DNA of 64,000 nucleotides from Branchiostoma belcheri. Its lineage: Eukaryota > Chordata > Leptocardii > Amphioxiformes > Branchiostomatidae. The position numbers were made by a program, and so were the translations under genes. Below the pieces are notes generated by a model. The model was not told where the DNA came from. It searched no databases and saw only the letters and a list, made by a program, of their open reading frames with translations. Location of the stretch: contig NW_017804043.1 in assembly GCF_001625305.1 (NCBI RefSeq), positions 2,552,539 to 2,616,538 on the forward strand, given 5' to 3'. This document shows, piece after piece, positions 59,801 through 64,000 of the stretch (the stretch's first letter is position 1; each line of letters begins with the position of its first letter).

Positions 59801-62800
59801 TGATATCAAAATGACTTGCATTATACAGTAGTCAGGATGATTAAAATATTAATATTTCTTACTTGAGTTCCTCTGGATAAACCAGGGAGTGTGATGTAGC
59901 GAACGTTGCATTCCAGAAGAGGAGCGTCTGGTTCCTGATTGGCTGTCGGCTGTGCAGGAAGGTGTGCTGCAGGAGTGACGAGAGCGTCGCGAGGAGTTCC
60001 GTGTTGTACGGGCCGCCGTGCCGCGTCTGGACACACGTCAGCAGCTCACCCCACAACTTCTCCAGCTGTGGATAAGATAACAACAAGTTACACTCTAAAA
60101 TACGAAAACAATACAACAATATAGTACAAGATTTACAAAAACACAGATGTGTAATAGCTAAAACCTATACTATTGAGGTCTTAGGGATGAACAGGAACTT
60201 ATGTAAAGGTTGTGCAAAACTTCCGTAAGATGCAAGTTGAAGAGATTAAGTTGAATGTATCCACAAAGTTACAGTGTACAAGTTGACCTAAGTTGACTAT
60301 CTCTACCAACTGCTAGCTAGCTGCAGGGGAAAAAGAATTGTGTAAACTTACCTTCAACATGAACTGGGGAGAATACAGCTTACTTGTACTTGCACCCCTG
60401 TATTGGAAAAAAGACAGCTGTTAGAATTCCTTACTATTAGTAATACGTCCACCTCATAATCTTCATTAAGACATGAGACCTTTGAAATCCGTAGCATATT
60501 CCTGAGTCTGAATTGTGCTATTACAAAATGTATTTACATACACTTACCTAGTTGAGCTTTGGTAGAATACTGCAATCTGATTGGCCAGTTTACTCAGGAG
60601 GGAACCAATCACAGCAGGTTGTGTGATGTGTCCAAACAGGAGGGACAGCATGCTGATCACCCCTCCACCAATAGTGGACAGGGCCGCTGCTGTGGCTGTT
60701 TTCTGTAAAAGAAAAAAAAATGCATCTAAATTATGCAAAATAAAGTCTCTAACTGCATCAAGCATTTTGTGTAGTCAATAGTATGATGAGATTATGATTC
60801 TTCTTAAACTGTTAAGAATTCTGAACTGTGATTTAATTATTATAGCATATGTATAGGCAAAATTTGGTTATTCTTTCTCTTCTTTTTTCTTTACCTTTGA
60901 CCCCTGGATGCTTACCTCTGACCCACTGATAAGGTGTAGCTCCTCCATGACCTTTGACACCAGGGTCACCAGCGAGGTCAAGTTTCCCATGGTCCTCTGT
61001 TGTTTCTTCTGTTGGAACTTGGCAGGACTCAAGGGCACTGGTGACGTAGGAAGAAATTATAAAATTCATTAACTTGATGCACAATGGATGTGTCAGGGGC
61101 TTTACTAGTCTAAAAAGTTTACAGCTTAAAAAAATATCATATTAGTTTTCTATGCATCGGTGAAGGTATTAAGGTACACCGAAAAACAGTTACTCAAGTA
61201 AATGGATATGATTTTGGAAAATAATCATATCCAGTTGCTTAAGAAACTGTTGTTTTTTTTAGTTTATGCAGTCTAAGAAAACATTGCCAACATTGATAGT
61301 ATATGAAAGGGGTGGGGAAAAAAAGCACTTACTGATGGCCTTGTTCTCACTGGTGATTTCAGAGAAGTCCACACAGTCTAGCATGGTCTGGAGAACGCTC
61401 ACTGCAGCCTCCAGGGCCTGGGGGGTCTGAAAACAAACAAACAAACAAATAAATAAATATCTGTATTCAAATGCTCTTTGTTGAGGTTCAGAGGAAGTCT
61501 ATAGTCAATGGAAGAAAGCCTATGTCACAAATATACAAAGCTATCAAAATATCCATATTTGTATTCTATATTATATGTATATATTTGCTTCTACAAATTT
61601 TAACATTCCTAAAATGGCTACACAGTCTGAATTTGAATAACTTGGCAATGCAACTTTAGGGATTCAAATGGTATTTTCAACACCAGTGTTTTTAACAGCT
61701 CATTTACCAGACTAATCTAGCAAACAGCTGTTTTTCTATTGAAAAAAAAACAAACAATCATGACAATATCATACAAAACATTAAGGATCTTACCTTTAAA
61801 CTGTTCCCCTTCCACACATGTAACAGTTTGAGGCTGAGTTCTTCGCAGCATGTGTTTGCAGGCGCGGTGGTTACCATGGCAGCACACATCGCAAACGACC
61901 GGTACAGATCAGTCCAGGTCCTCAGGGCTGCTTTGAGAGAGGCCTTCACAGGATACAAGGAAGAGGAGGAAAACTATTTAATCCCTGATTTCAGTCGCGG
62001 ATGAAAGATAGCGGATGCTATCTGCAACGTCTGACACTTCAGAAAATTTATCCAGTTCCTTGATTTACAGAATAGAACTTTATTGCACGACAATTGCACA
62101 AGGATGTGTATTTTGTATTATGTAATGTTGTACCTGGATGTCTAACCTTCCTTAACAAGCACTGCATACTGGAGACTTTGGAAGAATCTGTAACAACTTA
62201 GCCGACCTTGCCAAACACTAGCCAACCACAGCCTACATTTTGTACCTTTCTCCTGACTTCCTCCTAACCACTGTTGGGGGGAGTTTGGCAGTGTTCAGGA
62301 GGCTAGCATGTGTTACACAAGCTCTCGGCCGGAGGTTAATCTGGGCGGGCGGGCGGCCGCCAGGAGCGGCATTAGTCAGGCTATTCAGGAGGCTATACTG
62401 TGACAGGGGGTTTACATTGCATTACTGCAGTTGTTTCAACTGAAAATTCAATGAGACAGCAAACTTTGATTTTTGTTTTGTCATGAAATTTTAGTGCATG
62501 AATGTAGAGTAGTAAGTGACTTACATGTGGGAACTTGTCTGCTGTGAAGATGTGTGCTGCAGGGAGGAGCAGGGCAGCATACAGCGCACTGAAGTCATGC
62601 TCCAGGGAGTCTCCCTGATTCACCTCATTATGCTAACAATCAGGGACAAACAAAATGTTGATTGGATGCAGAACTGGATGAAATCAGTATGGACTTTGTG
62701 TATATTTCAATTACTTTGTATATGTCTTTGTATATACCTTACTTAGATGTCTCTCAATTTTTTTATGTGACAAATGGTACTCAATTCAGGGGGTAGTAGT

Positions 62801-63724
62801 TATTCTCCCCCTGCTGATGTACATTTGAATTAGTGCAATAAAGAAATTGAAATTGAAAAAAAAATTTTTAAACAAATATGTGGAACAAAATTTTTACATA
62901 CAAACATTTAACTGTTAGGAACAAACATTCAACATACAGTCAAACCTGTGCTAGTGATAATCTTTGTACAAGGTCCTCCTGGCCACGTTTTGGTAGTCCC
63001 TTAGATTTTCTAATGATTGACTAGAGAATTAACTAGTCATAGGGATACCCTATTGTACAATAATAGAGTTATCATTTTATAAGAGTTGAATTCATCTTAA
63101 AGCTTTTGGAACAATCTCTGCACATGGTCCTCCTGGCCACTTTTTGATAGTAGTGATTGTATTTCTAATAGAGAGAATAAACTAGTTATAGGGATACCCT
63201 ATTGTACAATTATAAATGTATTTCATAATAGTTGAATGTGCCTTGAAGACTTTGGAACGATATTTAAGTTGTGTACCTGTCTGACATGGTCCAGGAGTGG
63301 TGAAGCCACGCTGCTCCACACTCGCCACAAACTCTCCTTGCAGGAAACACACCTGGAGAAAAAAAAAAATACTATGGTAGAAACACCGGGCCTGTAGTAC
63401 TGTACTTGTTCTGTTTAACCTACTGATTCTAAGATCTTAACATATTTAACGTGCATCTAAAATAAACTAAACTATATTTGCTACAGCTCTTGAAGACGAG
63501 GACTGATGATAATATTTTATCTTTAACATTTTCGGTCATATTTGGACATTCAGAATCCACTGTCACAAGAAATCTTACATCTCCCCATATGTACATGCAG
63601 GGTGGATAGTGAAACTTACCCGGCAGTTTTGTCTAAATTCTGTAGGACTGACTGTGAGAACCCCAGGAAGGATGTCGGTCTGCTGGCACCACAGGACACC
63701 AGGCTTTGGAACACTGTGAAATAC
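49410..63724 (-). CDS. RIF1: RIF1, replication-timing and DNA-repair factor, 3' 20 exons (N-terminus outside window)
   Basis: Encodes the nuclear protein that recruits PP1 to restrain origin firing and acts with 53BP1 at double-strand breaks. Exons from 5' to 3' on the minus strand: 63620-63724, 63277-63352, 62525-62623, 61794-61943, 61333-61426, 60916-61037, 60548-60702, 60352-60397, 59863-60065, 58826-59027, 58254-58486, 57732-57885, 54021-57216, 53458-53810, 52949-53128, 52507-52599, 52101-52327, 51584-51662, 51134-51251, 49410-50848. All join in phase to about 2,440 residues ending RQQNRKQ. Diagnostic runs: VNQGDSLEHDFSALYAALLL, RTWTDLYRSFAMCAA, FWNATFATSHSLVYPEELK, DFVFIPPSP, RRVSFADP, TPVDQILPQLTSMVW, LPIRQPKVTTLKKAL. 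With the missing N-terminus the whole protein would exceed 3,000 residues, longer than human (about 2,470 as I recall). The acceptor of 61,943 (cctgtgaag) is weak. Confidence 0.95.
50190..50790 (-). repeat. Coding minisatellite in RIF1 last exon
   Basis: On the plus strand the words gttgacccatgg, tctgtgggttctggttg and ctctgtggaatctgg recur at intervals of about 36-48 bp, all multiples of three. The frame is kept through about 13 degenerate units. The opposite strand is open in places, giving shadow frames. Confidence 0.88.
51134..52599 (-). CDS. RIF1: RIF1 C-terminal domain exons
   Basis: Exon 52507-52599 encodes FITTPSKKKSTEEAQEEVDT and onward. Exon 52101-52327 has DTEPVYPDLAGCKTPVDQIL and PQLTSMVW. 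Exon 51584-51662 has ARGLNQLVRARNIHTIGDIS. Exon 51134-51251 has VQSLPIRQPKVTTLKKALEM. These match, with junction W-ARGL preserved, the vertebrate CTD (ESVYPPLVNC..PVDIILPQ and LPIRSPKV), which binds branched DNA/Holliday junctions and BLM. The exon order is as in vertebrates. Confidence 0.95.
52949..53810 (-). CDS. RIF1: RIF1 exons with PP1-docking motifs SILK-type and RVSF
   Basis: Exon 53458-53810 carries SPSASPSARGILKKRLRKR: GILK fits the [GS]ILK form of the SILK motif. Exon 52949-53128 opens with VRRVSFADP, the RVxF motif, preceded across the junction by NSPSPPNK. In human RIF1 the same order (SILKRGLKR, then VRRVSFADP) recruits PP1 to dephosphorylate MCM. Both motifs are intact, so PP1 binding should be conserved. 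Flanking Ser residues could be phosphorylated to weaken docking. Confidence 0.95.
53129..53300 (-). repeat. About 80-bp array at the acceptor of RIF1 exon 15
   Basis: The exon 52949-53128 acceptor on the plus strand reads gcac|ctgcatgggcaaaaaca. Units starting cacctacatgtgcaaaaaca and cacctacatgtgtacaaaca follow at about 53,205 and 53,270, sharing 'gcaatcagagatggcagac' and 'gccccttaaccat'. So the acceptor and first exon bases (catgcag|gtg) are copied two further times as catgtag|gtg. Confidence 0.8.
54021..57216 (-). CDS. RIF1: RIF1 giant exon: disordered region with AT-hook-like motifs
   Basis: A single 3.2-kb exon (1,065 codons) corresponds to the large disordered exon of vertebrate RIF1. 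It is rich in Ser, Glu, Lys and Gln, with many SQ/TQ and SP sites (SSQDA, STQDH, SQSP). Basic motifs in order: KRRGRSRRSK (about 56,110-56,145), KRRKGRQRKS (about 55,820-55,850), KRKRGRSPK (about 55,700-55,725) and KKRGRPRKS, a classical AT-hook (about 55,495-55,525). The middle two and last sit in repeated protein segments. A SVDIQDQ-like run (VESIDIQDQD) matches human RIF1. SQ sites suit ATM/ATR control. Confidence 0.95.
57509..57632 (+). mobile_element. Retrotransposon C-terminal coding fragment in a RIF1 intron
   Basis: The plus-strand frame reads HHLNLDKINPQDRDKWRAAI then KPQLYSASTSNPRKTG, with stop TAA at 57,630-57,632. A 'DR.KWR..I' ending is common at the C-terminus of LINE reverse-transcriptase proteins. 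It is short and without RT domain, in antisense to RIF1. The class is uncertain. Confidence 0.5.
57732..59027 (-). CDS. RIF1: RIF1 exons 10-12: link between HEAT domain and disordered region
   Basis: Exon 58826-59027 begins PVLKKVHDKTPISLPGW and ends RESFLRMGAK. Exon 58254-58486 has an SP/AK-rich basic stretch (RSPSKSPARSPAKSPAK) and then DFVFIPPSPKKPLVLTERQK. Exon 57732-57885 has VVPALYNDLDASQDGSQFSQ. The last two correspond to the vertebrate 'DFVFIPPE...LTDHQKEVL' and 'DIPAMYNNLDVSQD' segments. The SPAK repeats look like CDK-type sites. The start of exon 58826-59027 is present two extra times upstream. Confidence 0.92.
58965..59690 (-). repeat. Triplicated 5' part of RIF1 exon 10 with its acceptor
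   Basis: The real exon start (58,960-59,027) is repeated at about 59,189-59,262 and 59,424-59,498 with a period near 236 bp. Each copy keeps the acceptor (ccccag before accagtgctgaagaaggt) and a full frame for PVLKKVHDKTPISLPGWQMQ. Then the copies diverge from the exon (TNVWQC.. instead of TDVSLA..). Intronic 'acacttcgtctatagcctgt' is copied too. Confidence 0.92.
59863..63724 (-). CDS. RIF1: RIF1 exons for the end of the HEAT-repeat domain
   Basis: Nine visible exons give about 350 residues of helical repeat. They contain ESLWRVWSSVASPLLDHVRQ, VNQGDSLEHDFSALYAALLL, RTWTDLYRSFAMCAAMV, CCEELSLKLLHVWKGNSLK, SPAKFQQKKQQRTMGNLTSL, LEKLWGELLTCVQTRHGG and QTLLFWNATFATSHSLVYPE. These match the C-terminal half of the vertebrate N-terminal domain, used for DNA binding and 53BP1-dependent localisation. 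Earlier HEAT exons lie beyond 64,000. Confidence 0.93.
61950..62520. other. RIF1 intron with a GC-rich island
   Basis: Mostly AT-rich, but 62,320-62,380 contains gcgggcgggcggccgccagg. Words such as gccaaacactagccaacc and ttggcagtgttcaggaggc resemble the intronic part of the 59-kb array (nccaaacactgccaaac), so the two may share an older repeat. No exon. Confidence 0.4.
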
Positions 63725-64000
63725 CTGTAACGTAACACAGAAAAACTTTTATAGAATCTAGAAAAAAATTGTGATTGTTAAAATATATAGTTTCAGCCAA
63801 TGATATGTATCAGTTGACATGTACATGTAGTAGACTTGAAACCATTGGTTGTTTCATTTCTGGTGTGAGTGGTTCAAACCTCACAGTCTGGTCTTATGCA
63901 GCTTGTATTTACTGTACAAAACTGATGTGTGATGCCTACAGGATTTTGACTGGTTATGCAAAACACACAAGACTTTTCAGTAGTATTATGTTGTTTGTTT
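63725..64000. other. RIF1 intron, right edge
   Basis: AT-rich; no exon continuing the RIF1 frame is seen before the window ends. Confidence 0.5.

Overview
The window is invertebrate animal nuclear DNA: intron-rich genes with GT/AG splice sites, AT-rich non-coding DNA with a few CpG-rich patches, and many short foldback transposons, SINEs and minisatellites. Protein similarity, repeat content (short repeats common in lancelets, boundary-spanning minisatellites) and gene order suggest an amphioxus (Branchiostoma). The species assignment is inference; the two main gene identities are not.

Layout. (1) About 1-6.5 kb, minus strand: the 5' coding exons of a gene running off the left edge. Four exons join in frame into a Gln/Pro/Met-rich N-terminus. 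I could not recognise it from sequence alone. Its head-to-head position beside VPS41 matches POU6F2-VPS41 in vertebrates, so a POU class VI gene is the leading guess. A non-coding first exon may lie near 19.9 kb. (2) About 6.6-19.3 kb: no convincing gene; foldback elements, dispersed repeats and several unique, regulatory-looking blocks. (3) 19.3-20.56 kb: a CpG-rich divergent promoter with an octamer, a CACGTG box and a YY1-type motif on the VPS41 start codon. (4) 20,564-47,638, plus strand: VPS41, complete in 30 exons, giving 857 residues (acidic N-terminus, beta-propeller, clathrin-type helical repeats, RING-H2). Intron 3 is 14 kb and holds regulatory-looking blocks and transposons. (5) 49,410-63,724, minus strand: the 3' part of RIF1, 20 exons and about 2,440 residues; the N-terminal third lies beyond the right edge. 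VPS41 and RIF1 are tail-to-tail with 1.77 kb between stop codons.

The most striking pattern is not a gene. In both VPS41 and RIF1, exon-intron junctions have repeatedly been copied in tandem, so that splice donors or acceptors, with pieces of exon attached, recur next to the real one (exons 5, 12, 19, 22 and 27 of VPS41; at least two RIF1 exons). I recall boundary-spanning minisatellites being described at the amphioxus Adh locus under the name 'mirages'. If that is right, the phenomenon is known, but its density here is notable.

Functionally the genes are independent: VPS41 is a HOPS subunit for endolysosome and vacuole fusion, RIF1 controls replication timing and double-strand-break repair through PP1, and the left gene is probably a transcription factor. 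The CACGTG box at VPS41 would suit lysosomal-gene control by the TFEB/MITF family.
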